NCBI GenBank assembly: GCA_963797535.1 | Contig: CAWCPQ010000001.1 | Span: forward strand, 2,666,001-2,730,000 | DNA length: 64,000 nt | Source of the DNA: JAWWOL01 sp963797535 | GTDB lineage: Bacteria > Actinomycetota > Actinomycetes > JAWWOL01 | Reading direction: 5' to 3' | Shown here: positions 8,206-16,134 of the stretch, piece after piece | How positions within the stretch are numbered: the stretch's first letter is position 1 | Layout: each line of letters begins with the position of its first letter | The notes under the pieces: model-generated | Database searches by the model: none | What the model saw: the letters and a program-made list of their open reading frames with translations, nothing else | What the model was told of the DNA's origin: nothing | Made by a program: the position numbers and the translations under genes

Positions 8206-9068
8206 TCGCACGGCTGGCCACCCCCTACCGCGGAGCCGTGCTGGCGACGGCTCAGGACACCACGTCGACCTACCTGCTCTACCGCGCTGCTGACGGGGTA
8301 CGGCTCGGCAAGGTCAGCCGGCGAGGAGTGGTGTCGCCGTCGACCCGGCTGGCAACGGCAACCGGAGGCGGCCTCGAAGGCAGCATCGCCGTGGCCGGTG
8401 GCGGCTGGTACGCCGTCTGGACGGAGCCGAAGGCCTCCGGCGGCTTTGCCCTCCACTCGGCCGCTTCCCCGCAGTACTCGGTGAACTCCAAGACGGCCGT
8501 CCTGGCCGGCGGCGCCGGCGTCTCGGACAGCGCCCCTGACATCGCCCGGATCGGCAACGCCAACCACAACTTCCTGCTCGCCTTCGCCCGGCACACCAGC
8601 GCCGGGTACCAGCTGTTGTACGCCCACCGCGGCGCGCCGTGGGCACAGCCGAAGCGACTCGACGTCAGCATCGAGAACCCGCAGCCGGCCATCACCAGGG
8701 CGAGCGTCAACACGGACATCGTGTGGCTGCACGGCAACACCATCCGCCTGGCCACGACCGAGGGCACGCTGCCCTACTACTCCCAGACGGCGCTGCACGA
8801 GGTGGCGATCCCGCAACCCATCGGCGCCGGCACCATTGGTGCACCGCAGATCGCGTACGACTGCGGCAAGCTCTACGTCGCCTTCACCACCGGCGGCGAG
8901 AACAGCGGCAAGGTCTGGGTCGACGTCCTGGCCAACCACCACTGGTCCCGCCACATCGTGCGGGTCGCCAAGACCGCGGCGCCGAAGTTGGCCGGCATCG
9001 CTCCGAAGTGCAGCAACGCCGAGGTGCTTTGGACCGAGGCCGGTCGGCTGCTCAACGTCAAGGTCTGA
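8157..9068 (+). CDS. 5'-truncated hypothetical protein, beta-propeller-like
   Basis: The open frame gives 303 residues from a TTG at 8157. Residues up to about 15 are read antisense through the GNAT remnant, so the authentic part begins near 8200. The body has repeated blade-like strands (GGGWYAVWTEPK, NHNFLLAFARHTSAGYQLLY, KLYVAFTTGGE) resembling secreted propeller or sialidase-type repeat proteins, but I cannot name a family. No signal peptide remains, which fits loss of the N-terminus. It may no longer be functional. A strong hairpin follows. Confidence 0.55.
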   Translation: MCASTSAAKASHAFKPIARLATPYRGAVLATAQDTTSTYLLYRAADGVRLGKVSRRGVVSPSTRLATATGGGLEGSIAVAGGGWYAVWTEPKASGGFALHSAASPQYSVNSKTAVLAGGAGVSDSAPDIARIGNANHNFLLAFARHTSAGYQLLYAHRGAPWAQPKRLDVSIENPQPAITRASVNTDIVWLHGNTIRLATTEGTLPYYSQTALHEVAIPQPIGAGTIGAPQIAYDCGKLYVAFTTGGENSGKVWVDVLANHHWSRHIVRVAKTAAPKLAGIAPKCSNAEVLWTEAGRLLNVKV

Positions 9069-9089
9069 TCAGCGGGACACGCGACTCGA

Positions 9090-9119
9090 CTCCGGGCCGG
9101 TCACTCGACCGGCCCGGAG
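9090..9119. terminator. 13-bp GC-rich hairpin between convergent genes
   Basis: Arms 9090-9102 (CTCCGGGCCGGTC) and 9107-9119 are perfectly complementary around a 4-nt loop. The hairpin follows the rightward truncated gene (stop 9066-9068) and overlaps the stop codon of the leftward PAP2 gene (9101-9103). It could terminate transcription from both sides. Confidence 0.75.
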
Positions 9120-9823
9120 CTGCGCGCCCCGGCGCTACCGATCCCCCCGAACGGCCACCCGACGCGGGCGGCACCGACAGCGGTAAGGCGTCCGACCACC
9201 GCCCCCACCGAAGCGCCGACGATGACGTCACCCGGGTAATGCACGCCGGTATAGACGCGGGAAAAGCACACCACCGTCGCTGAGCCGGCCAAGGGAACGC
9301 GCAGGCCCGGAAGCACTGTGCTCACAGCGGTGGCGAAGGCCGCAGCCGACGCGGAGTGCCCGGACGGGAACGACGTAGAAGTCGGCATCCGGACCCAGCG
9401 TCGTTCCGGGACGCCCGTACCCTCCCGATCCGGCCGGCTCCGGTTTCCGGCAGCCTTCATGGGCTGGTTGACGACGAACGAGGTGACGGCGATCGCCGCC
9501 GCGCCGGTCAGGGCTGCGCGTCGGCCCCGCGCGCCACCGACAGCGGCCAGGACGCCAGCCGCCACGAACCACGGCTTCGAGAAGTTCGCAAACCCGGAGA
9601 TCTCGCGCAGCGGGGCATCGAGAAGCGGCGAGGACCAGCCGGCGACGGCTTCGTACGCCTTCTGGTCCGCGCGACCCAGCCGGCGCAGGACGTAGAGCGC
9701 TGCGACGCGCGCCGGTCCCGGGCTCACCGCCTGACTCAGCCGGTCGGCCAGTCGGTCCTCAACCGGCTCTCCCGGTCCGACGCCATCGGGACTCGGCAGA
9801 TCGGGATCTCCCTCGGCACTCAT
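9101..9823 (-). CDS. PAP2-family phosphatase (membrane)
   Basis: This 240-residue protein has the three type-2 phosphatidic-acid-phosphatase motifs in order: KAAGNRSRP (KxxxxxxRP), SFPSGHSAS (PSGH) and SRVYTGVHYPGDV (SRxxxxxHxxxD). Hydrophobic segments lie between and after them. Such enzymes dephosphorylate lipid phosphates such as phosphatidic acid or undecaprenyl pyrophosphate at the membrane face; the substrate here is not determined. The first 60 residues form an acidic, charged cytoplasmic extension. Confidence 0.9.
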   Translation of the reverse strand: MSAEGDPDLPSPDGVGPGEPVEDRLADRLSQAVSPGPARVAALYVLRRLGRADQKAYEAVAGWSSPLLDAPLREISGFANFSKPWFVAAGVLAAVGGARGRRAALTGAAAIAVTSFVVNQPMKAAGNRSRPDREGTGVPERRWVRMPTSTSFPSGHSASAAAFATAVSTVLPGLRVPLAGSATVVCFSRVYTGVHYPGDVIVGASVGAVVGRLTAVGAARVGWPFGGIGSAGARSSGPVE

Positions 9824-9877
9824 GATCGGCTGGCGTCCTTTCCGATGGCGATGCGTGTCAGTGCTGACAGTAGCCGC

Positions 9878-10669
9878 TCACCCCGCGGGAGTGGCCGCGT
9901 GCGAGAGTCGCGCGATCACCACGGTCGCGTCCTGGTTGTTGCTGACCGCCACAGCATCCAGGCCCGCCGCCTGGAAGATCGCCAGGGTGACCGGCGCCTG
10001 ACGTTCGCTGGTCTCGATCAGCACGTGCCCATCGGGAGCGAGCCAGCTGCGCGCTCCGGCTGCAACCCGGCGATGGAGGTCGAGCCCGTCCCTGCCCCCG
10101 TCCAGCGCGACGACCGCCTCGTGCAATCGCGCTTCCGCTGGCATGAAGGCGATCTCGTCCGTCGGCACATACGGAGCATTGACCACCAGGACGTCCACCC
10201 GGCCCATGAGCTCTGTCGGCAGGGCGTCGTACAGATCGCCCTCGAACACCCTGCCGGCCTCGCCGAGATTGGCCCTGGCACAAGCCACGGCATCCGGGTC
10301 GACGTCCGCCGCCACAAGATCGACCTCACCGACCATGGCAGCGACGGCTAGCCCGAGAGCGCCGGAGCCGCAGCACAAGTCGACGACTACCGCACCCGTG
10401 AAGGCAAGCTCAGCAGCCTGTCGTACGAGGAACTCACTGCGGACCCGTGGGACGAAAACCCCTGCGGCTACGGCAATCCGAAGCCCACAGAACTCCGCCC
10501 AACCAACAACGTGCTCCAGCGGATAGCCCTCGGACCGGCGCTCGACCATGTCGGCCAGCTCACCCCCCGAGGTCGCAGCGGCCACGAGGATCGCCGCCTC
10601 GTCCTCGGCAAAGACGCAGCCGGCGGCGCGCAGCCGCAGCACCACCTCCGCCTCGGTGAGGTCCGGCAC
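9878..10669 (-). CDS. Putative protein N5-glutamine methyltransferase (PrmC-related)
   Basis: This 263-residue class-I SAM-dependent methyltransferase starts at GTG 10669. SAM motif I is VVDLCCGSGALGLA, the acidic motif II is AADVDPDA, and the catalytic motif is NAPYVPTD where PrmC/HemK has NPPY. That NAPY variant and the overall length fit the PrmC-related subfamily distinct from the true release-factor methyltransferase. The substrate is unknown. Six bases separate it from the TetR gene upstream, so the two are probably co-transcribed. Confidence 0.85.
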   Translation of the reverse strand: MPDLTEAEVVLRLRAAGCVFAEDEAAILVAAATSGGELADMVERRSEGYPLEHVVGWAEFCGLRIAVAAGVFVPRVRSEFLVRQAAELAFTGAVVVDLCCGSGALGLAVAAMVGEVDLVAADVDPDAVACARANLGEAGRVFEGDLYDALPTELMGRVDVLVVNAPYVPTDEIAFMPAEARLHEAVVALDGGRDGLDLHRRVAAGARSWLAPDGHVLIETSERQAPVTLAIFQAAGLDAVAVSNNQDATVVIARLSHAATPAG

Positions 10670-10675
10670 CGTCGC

Positions 10676-11359
10676 TCAGCCGGCCTGCCGGGCAGCCCGC
10701 CGCGCCGACTCGATCCGCTTGGCCGGCACGCGAAGCAGCCGCAGGCAGCCGACGGCAATCGTGTCCGCCAACACGTCGGCGTCCCGGACCTCGGACTCCC
10801 AGCGCAGCGAGATCACGCTCTCGACCAGGGCGAGCACCAGTCGCGCACTCACTGTTTCGTCATCGACGATGAACTCGCCGGCGTCTGCGCCGGCCCGCAC
10901 CAGCCGTTGGTACTCCTCGGCCAGCTCCTGGCGATAGCCGCGGAACTCCGCGAACCGCTCGTGCCGGAGCTCCGGCAGCAGGTAGAGCGCGCCAAGGTTC
11001 CAGGGGCCGGCGCAGAGCAGCGCCACATCGAAGGCGGCCAGCCCGTACAGCTCCACGTCGTTGGGCTGGCCAGCACCGGCAGCGGCCCTGGCGTAGGTCA
11101 GCGATGGCTGCACGGTCTGGACCAGCAGCTCGGCCAGCACGTCTTCCTTGCTGGCGAAGTGGTAGTACAGCGACGCCTGCTTGATCCCGACCGCAGTGGC
11201 GATCGCGCGCGTCGTCGTCCCCGCGTAGCCGGACTCGGTGAACAGCTCGGCCGCGGCGTCGAGGATCTCGTCCCTGGCCGTCAGGCCGGTACGGCGCCGG
11301 GGCTCATTGCGGGGCCGGCCTGGGTGGGTTCGTTCATCGAGCACAAGCGATCCTCGCAC
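10676..11359 (-). CDS. TetR-family transcriptional regulator
   Basis: This 227-residue protein has an N-terminal DNA-binding domain (RDEILDAAAELFTESGYAGT, then IKQASLYYHFASKEDVL) and a helical ligand-binding C-terminus. It starts at GTG 11359 and is divergent from the ABC binding-protein operon at 11513. The shared intergenic region has operator-like half-sites, so it probably represses that operon, itself, or both. The inducer is unknown. Confidence 0.88.
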   Translation of the reverse strand: MRGSLVLDERTHPGRPRNEPRRRTGLTARDEILDAAAELFTESGYAGTTTRAIATAVGIKQASLYYHFASKEDVLAELLVQTVQPSLTYARAAAGAGQPNDVELYGLAAFDVALLCAGPWNLGALYLLPELRHERFAEFRGYRQELAEEYQRLVRAGADAGEFIVDDETVSARLVLALVESVISLRWESEVRDADVLADTIAVGCLRLLRVPAKRIESARRAARQAG

Positions 11360-11411
11360 GGCTTGCTGACAACTGGCTGCCGACGGTGCCGCTGGAGCCA
11401 GGACACGTGGA

Positions 11412-11512
11412 GTTTACAAACTGTATACAAGTGCGCCCCCTGCTGGGACTTCTCGAGCCCTAGTCTCTATCGCTTGACAGGTATACCGACCGAGGCCACG
11501 CCAAGGAGCGAC
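11412..11512 (+). promoter_or_regulatory. Putative TetR operator and promoter region of the binding-protein operon
   Basis: Within the divergent 153-bp gap lies an AT-rich imperfect inverted repeat (TTTAC, 5-nt centre, GTATA; 11413-11427). A second GTATAC is at 11481-11486. A perfect TTGACA at 11474-11479 could be a -35 element, but no good -10 is visible at the right distance. AAGGAG at 11503-11508 is the ribosome-binding site for the ATG at 11513. The AT-rich half-sites stand out from the GC-rich surroundings. Confidence 0.45.
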
Positions 11513-13114
11513 ATGAGGCCGAACTCCCGCCCAGCAATCGCGCTGACCACAACGGCAGCCGTGGCGCTGCTGGCAACGGCCTGCTCCTCGTCGAGCTCCG
11601 GTGGGGCGTCACCCGCCACTTCCGGCTCAGCGGCTGCCGGCCCCAGCGACCACGTGCTGCACGTCAGCTTCCTGCAGGACCCGGGTGGGCCGCCGGACCC
11701 CGACGTCTACTACGCGGGCCAGGGGCTGATGCTCACGACGAACATCTACGAGGGGCTGCTGCAGTACGCCGGCGGCACCGACAAGCCCACGCTGGCACCG
11801 GATCTCGCCACCAGCTGGACTGCTTCGTCGGACAACAAGGTCTTCACCCTCAAGCTGCGGCAGGGCGTCACCTTCCACGACGGCACACCGTTCACGTCAG
11901 CCGCGGTCAAGACCTCGTTCGACCGCCGGGCCGCCGTGAAGCAGGGGCCGAGCTACATGGTCGCCGACGTCGCCTCCGTCACGACCCAGGGCGACTTCGG
12001 CGTGACCATCACGCTCAAGGACAGCAACGCCATCTTCCTCGACTACCTCGCCTCGCCGTACGGCCCACGGATGATGAGTCCGACCGGGCTCGCCGCGAAC
12101 GCTGGCACCGACCACGCCCAGAAGTACCTGCTCACGCACGACCTGGGCACCGGGCCGTACACCCTCACCGACGCCAAGGTGGGCACCCATTACGCGCTGA
12201 CCGCCTACGACAAGTACTGGGGCGCGAAGCCGTACTTCACATCGGTCGACATCCCCGTGCTGTCGGACATCTCGACCCAGCAGCTGGAGTTTGACAAGGG
12301 CCAGCTGGCGCTGATCCTGCACGACCTGCCGAGCTCGTCGGTGGACAAGTTCCTCACCAACAAGAAGGTCAGCACCTACTCGCTGCCGACCCTGATGTCG
12401 GACTACCTCTACATCAACCCGCACCAGGGCATGTTCAAGACGCAGGCCAACCGGGTCGCGCTGCAGAAGGCGATCAACCTCGACCAGATCGTCAGTCAGG
12501 GCTTCAAGGGCCGTGGCTCCAAGGCGTTGCAGGCCTACCCGCCGCACATGCTGGACCCGACCCTGGGCCTGCAGAACGTGGCGTACGACCCGACCGTCCT
12601 GAGCGGCATCGCCAAGACGCTGCCAGCGGCAGACAAGACCATCACGGTCGGGTACGACACGAGCTCCGTCGACAACCAGCTGATCGCCAACCTGATCTCC
12701 GCACAGCTGGGGGCACTCGGACTCACCGCCAAGGTGCAGGGCTACCCGACGTCGCAGATCTTCAACTGGCCGGCGGACCTGAAGGGAGCGCCGGACATGG
12801 TGACGACCCTCGGCTGGCCCGATGCGGCCCCCGCGTACACCTGGTCGCACATCAGCTTTGACCCCGGCGCCGGCCTGAACTTCATGCAGTGCTCGACCGA
12901 CGAGATCACCGCGCTCAACGCCGAGGGGCTCAAGACGGGCGACCCGAAGACGTTCGGAACCATCGGCGAGAAGTCCACGGCGAGCGGTTGCTGGCTCAAC
13001 GAGGTTGCCCAGCAGGACTTCATGGTCGGGCAGACCTGGCTGAAGGGGGTCGAGGCGGCTCACGTCGTCGCCGTTCCCAACAGCCTGTCGTTCGCCAAGC
13101 TCTCGGCCGGCTGA
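11513..13114 (+). CDS. ABC transporter substrate-binding lipoprotein (peptide/opine/nickel family 5)
   Basis: This encodes 533 residues from ATG 11513, preceded by AAGGAG. The signal peptide ends in a lipobox (LLATACSSS). The mature protein is a family-5 extracellular solute-binding protein, with typical segments such as TNIYEGLLQY, TFHDGTPFTSAAVKTSFDR and GTGPYTL. No permease or ATPase gene is adjacent, so it is an orphan binding protein that would need components encoded elsewhere. It leads an apparent operon with a GAF protein, an Asp/Glu-racemase-superfamily enzyme and a deacetylase-fold hydrolase. Import of the pathway's substrate is inferred. Confidence 0.88.
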   Translation: MRPNSRPAIALTTTAAVALLATACSSSSSGGASPATSGSAAAGPSDHVLHVSFLQDPGGPPDPDVYYAGQGLMLTTNIYEGLLQYAGGTDKPTLAPDLATSWTASSDNKVFTLKLRQGVTFHDGTPFTSAAVKTSFDRRAAVKQGPSYMVADVASVTTQGDFGVTITLKDSNAIFLDYLASPYGPRMMSPTGLAANAGTDHAQKYLLTHDLGTGPYTLTDAKVGTHYALTAYDKYWGAKPYFTSVDIPVLSDISTQQLEFDKGQLALILHDLPSSSVDKFLTNKKVSTYSLPTLMSDYLYINPHQGMFKTQANRVALQKAINLDQIVSQGFKGRGSKALQAYPPHMLDPTLGLQNVAYDPTVLSGIAKTLPAADKTITVGYDTSSVDNQLIANLISAQLGALGLTAKVQGYPTSQIFNWPADLKGAPDMVTTLGWPDAAPAYTWSHISFDPGAGLNFMQCSTDEITALNAEGLKTGDPKTFGTIGEKSTASGCWLNEVAQQDFMVGQTWLKGVEAAHVVAVPNSLSFAKLSAG

Positions 13115-13116
13115 CC

Positions 13117-13608
13117 GTGGAGCAGGACCCACTGCTCGGCGACGTGTTGACCAAGACCGGTGCTGACCGCGTCACGCTGCGGCTCGACGTCGCGGGGATG
13201 AACTATCCCTGCGTCGCCGAGGCCACAGCCCCCGGCGTCGTGTCGATCCGGGCGGACAACTCGATCGACCAGCGTGGGGCGGCGACCGCGACCTGGGTCG
13301 CCGTCAACCGGGCCACATTGGTGCAGCCGGACCTCGACGATGCGGTCCCTGCACCCCCCGCCGGCCTGCTCCAGGTCTACAGCGTCAAAGCCCAGATGCT
13401 GTCGCCCGTCCTCGTCAGCGCCGACGAGGGCGAGGCGGTAGCAGGGTGGATCTCGGTCCACTCGCTGCGCCAGCGTCCGTGGTCCGGCCCCGAGATCGAC
13501 GCCCTCGAAGCCGCTGCGTCAGCTGTCGCGGCCGACCTCGATCCGTGGTACGGGACCACCTGGCAACGCCCGGCGGTCACACCAGCTCCACCGTACGGCC
13601 CCGGCTGA
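13117..13608 (+). CDS. GAF-domain-like protein
   Basis: This encodes 163 residues from GTG 13117, two bases after the binding-protein stop. The pattern of an N-terminal helix, strands such as AGWISVHSLRQRPWSG and a C-terminal helix EIDALEAAASAVAADL fits a single GAF domain. It has no output domain. It may sense or bind a small molecule, or be a cryptic enzyme subunit. The stop overlaps the next start by one base (TGATG), so translational coupling is likely. Confidence 0.75.
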   Translation: MEQDPLLGDVLTKTGADRVTLRLDVAGMNYPCVAEATAPGVVSIRADNSIDQRGAATATWVAVNRATLVQPDLDDAVPAPPAGLLQVYSVKAQMLSPVLVSADEGEAVAGWISVHSLRQRPWSGPEIDALEAAASAVAADLDPWYGTTWQRPAVTPAPPYGPG

Positions 13609-14300
13609 TGACGTCGACGGGGGTCGGCATCATCGTGCCGTCCTCCAACACCGTCATGGAGCCGCTGCTGGCATCCCTGTTGGCCGACCCCGGCATTCGG
13701 CTTCACCACACTCGACTCCGGGTCACCCGAATCGGCCTCGACGAGACAGCACTTGGCCAGTTCGACCGACGCGCGATGCTCGAAGCCGCAAGGCTTCTCG
13801 CCGATGCGGGGGTCAAGCTCATCTGCTGGGGCGGCACGTCCGGCTCTTGGCTCGGCATCGACGGCGATCTGGCCCTGTGTGCCGAGATCGCCGATACCAC
13901 AGGCGTTGTGGCCACCACGTCAACCCTCGCGCTGATCGACGCGCTGATCGCCGTGAACGCCGGGCGAATCGGATTGGCCGTCCCGTACACCAACGACGTA
14001 ACGGCCGCGATCATCGAGTGCTACGCCAACGTCGGGATCAGCTGCGCAGGGGCGGTCAACCTCGGCCTGGAGGACAACGCGGCCTTCGCCGACGTGCCGG
14101 CCCACCAGGTTGACGAGATGGTGCGCACCGCCGCAGTGCCTGCTGCGCAAGCAATCGCGCTCGTCTGCACCAACATGACGATCGCCCCGAGATCGTCAGC
14201 CCTCGAGGCGACGCTGGGGGTACCGGTCGTCGACAGCATCGCCGCCACCGCATGGCAGATCCGTACCCTGCTGGGCCTGAGCTCGAGGAGAATCGCATGA
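13608..14300 (+). CDS. Asp/Glu racemase superfamily enzyme (maleate isomerase/arylmalonate decarboxylase-like)
   Basis: This 230-residue protein has an N-terminal GVGIIVPSSNTVMEP signature and the second catalytic cysteine in ALVCTNM. At the first catalytic position the segment reads GGTSGSW, with Gly where two-Cys racemases and maleate isomerases have Cys. A Gly at this site with Cys only in the second half is the arrangement of arylmalonate decarboxylase. Decarboxylation or lyase chemistry is therefore as plausible as isomerisation. A Cys lies three residues earlier (LICWGGTS) and might compensate. The stop overlaps the next gene's ATG (ATGA). Confidence 0.82.
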   Translation: MTSTGVGIIVPSSNTVMEPLLASLLADPGIRLHHTRLRVTRIGLDETALGQFDRRAMLEAARLLADAGVKLICWGGTSGSWLGIDGDLALCAEIADTTGVVATTSTLALIDALIAVNAGRIGLAVPYTNDVTAAIIECYANVGISCAGAVNLGLEDNAAFADVPAHQVDEMVRTAAVPAAQAIALVCTNMTIAPRSSALEATLGVPVVDSIAATAWQIRTLLGLSSRRIA

Positions 14301-15199
14301 CCAAGGACATTCAGATCTGCCTCGGCGTGGACGTCGACGCGGTTGCGGGTTGGCTCGGCTCCTACGGCGGCGAGGACTCGCCCAACGACATCCAGCGCGG
14401 CATGTTCGCTGGAGAGGTCGGGACTCCCCGACTGCTCAAGCTCTTTGCCCGGTACGGACTCACCACGTCCTGGTTCATCCCCGGCCACTCGATCGAGACC
14501 TTTCCCGACCAGACCAGGATGGTGGTCGACGCCGGCCACGAGATCGGCGCGCACGGCTACTCGCACGAGAACCCGGTCTCGATGACCCCGGCTCAGGAGG
14601 AAGCCGTCCTCGCGAAGTGCGTCGACCTGATCGAGAAGGTCAGCGGACGCAAGCCGCGCGGGTACGTCGCGCCTTGGTGGGAGCTGTCGGAGGTCACACC
14701 CCAGCTGCTGCAGGACTTCGGCTTCACCTACGACCACAGCCAGAACTACAACGACTTCGTGCCGTTCTACGCGAGGATCGGCGACAGCTGGACCAAGATC
14801 GACCTGAACGGCACCGCCGAGGAGTGGATGAAGCCGCTCGTGCGAGGCCGCGAGATCGACCTCGTGGAGTTCTGCGGCAACTGGTACGTCGACGATCTGC
14901 CGCCGATGATGTTCATCAAGCAGAGCGCCAACAGCCACGGCTTCGTGAACCCGCGCGACATCGAGCAGATGTGGATCGACCAGTTCGACTGGGTCTACCG
15001 CGAGCTGGACTACGCGGTGGTCCCCGTGACGCTGCACCCGGATGTCTCGGGCCGGCCGCAGGTGCTGCTGATGCTCGAGCGATTCATCGAGTACGTCCAG
15101 GGCCACAGCGGGGTTCGCTTCGTCACGATGGAGGACGCCGCAGCGGACTTCCGCGGCCGATTCCCGTACACGGGTGCCGAACGGCCGCTGGCGTACTGA
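14297..15199 (+). CDS. NodB-fold polysaccharide deacetylase family hydrolase (PuuE/cyclic-imidase-like)
   Basis: This 300-residue protein starts LGVDVDAVAGWLG in place of the TFDDG motif of classical deacetylases, and has a metal-site HxxxH in AHGYSHEN. A conserved APWWELSEVTP segment follows, and TLHPDVSGRP lies near the end. There is no signal peptide, so a cytosolic small-molecule substrate is more likely than a polysaccharide. Relatives in this branch include allantoinase-type PuuE and cyclic imidases. Paired with a maleate-isomerase-like enzyme it could open a ring imide or amide, but that is inference. Confidence 0.85.
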   Translation: MTKDIQICLGVDVDAVAGWLGSYGGEDSPNDIQRGMFAGEVGTPRLLKLFARYGLTTSWFIPGHSIETFPDQTRMVVDAGHEIGAHGYSHENPVSMTPAQEEAVLAKCVDLIEKVSGRKPRGYVAPWWELSEVTPQLLQDFGFTYDHSQNYNDFVPFYARIGDSWTKIDLNGTAEEWMKPLVRGREIDLVEFCGNWYVDDLPPMMFIKQSANSHGFVNPRDIEQMWIDQFDWVYRELDYAVVPVTLHPDVSGRPQVLLMLERFIEYVQGHSGVRFVTMEDAAADFRGRFPYTGAERPLAY

Positions 15200-15214
15200 C
15201 CCACGAGAGCTCTT

Positions 15215-15250
15215 TGGTGCCGTCGGGGGAATCGAACCCACCGCATCGCC
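15215..15250 (-). other. tRNA-3'-end-like fragment
   Basis: On the minus strand the segment ends in a T-arm-like GGG-TTCGATT-CCC, then GACGGC-A-CCA, which looks like the last 35 nt of a tRNA with encoded CCA. The spacing between T-loop and CCA is one base short. No normal D-arm or anticodon arm can be folded upstream, although GCCGTC occurs about 100 nt upstream. It may be a degenerate tRNA or a tRNA-derived attachment-site remnant at the edge of accessory block A. This could also be chance. Confidence 0.3.
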
Positions 15251-15354
15251 CATGCTTGACTGCCACGCACGAGGCGTCGTCTGTCGGCGGTCACCCCGCC
15301 TGCGCATCCAGGGACGGCGTTGTATGCAACACCAACCGGCGCCGAGTTTCTTCC

Positions 15355-16134
15355 CTAGCCGGTGCGGCGCTCGCCGCACAGGTAGGCGAGCTGGGCGAGG
15401 ACCGTCGCCTCAGCAGCGGGTAGCAGCGCAGGGTCCACGTCGGCGTACACCGCTGCCGTGACCTCGTCGGACGTGCGCGCCCCTGCGCTGATCGCCTGCC
15501 GCACCTGGTCCAGCCGATCGGCGCGATGGGCGATGGCCACGTCGACGGCGCTGAGCGCACTGCCACCGACCGGCCCATGACCGGGCAGCAGGACCGTCAA
15601 CGGTGAGCAGGACTCGGCGATGCGGCGCAGCGACTCGAGGTAGTCGGACAGCAGACCATCCGGATGTGAGATCACCGTCGAACCCCGCCCCAGCAGGGTG
15701 TCTCCGGTGATCAGCGCGGGGACGTCAGCGTCCAGCAGGAAGCAGACGCTGTCGCCGGTGTGGCCCGGCGTGAGCAGCACGGTAAGGGCAGGCAGACCGG
15801 CGACACGCAGCTGGTGCCCTTCAGCCAGCGGGCCGGATCCCCTGCACAGCAAGGGATCGCGAGCCGCCACGGGTGCGCCGGTGACCTGCGAGAGCTCGGC
15901 GGCGGAGGCAGCATGGTCGGGATGCCCGTGGGTCAGCAGGATGAGCAGCACCGGCCCGTAGGATCTCAGTGCCTCGAGATGCAGCTCGTCGGCCGGTCCG
16001 GGATCGACGACAACGACACCCGCATTGCCGCGGAGCACCCAGGAATTGGTCCCCTCCAGCGTCATCGGGCCGGGGTTGTCTGCCCGGACCAGGCTGGCGT
16101 ACTGCGGAACGTGCGGCACGTTCCCAGTCTGCAT
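15355..16134 (-). CDS. MBL-fold metallo-hydrolase
   Basis: This encodes 259 residues from ATG 16134, which overlaps the stop of the upstream transglutaminase-like gene by one base. The metallo-beta-lactamase metal motif is THGHPDH, with further ligands in TPGHTGD, ALITGDTLLG and LLPGHGP. A C-terminal helical extension follows the fold. This LACTB2-like family includes the M. tuberculosis neighbour Rv3677c beside crp. Hydrolysis of a thioester, phosphodiester or RNA is possible; the substrate is unknown. Confidence 0.9.
   Translation of the reverse strand: MQTGNVPHVPQYASLVRADNPGPMTLEGTNSWVLRGNAGVVVVDPGPADELHLEALRSYGPVLLILLTHGHPDHAASAAELSQVTGAPVAARDPLLCRGSGPLAEGHQLRVAGLPALTVLLTPGHTGDSVCFLLDADVPALITGDTLLGRGSTVISHPDGLLSDYLESLRRIAESCSPLTVLLPGHGPVGGSALSAVDVAIAHRADRLDQVRQAISAGARTSDEVTAAVYADVDPALLPAAEATVLAQLAYLCGERRTG

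Noticed and set aside
15215..15355. tmRNA 3' end
   Set aside because: Only about 140 bp lie between the CCA-like end and the MBL gene, and no tmRNA 5' end (GGTTTCGAC) or tag frame is present.
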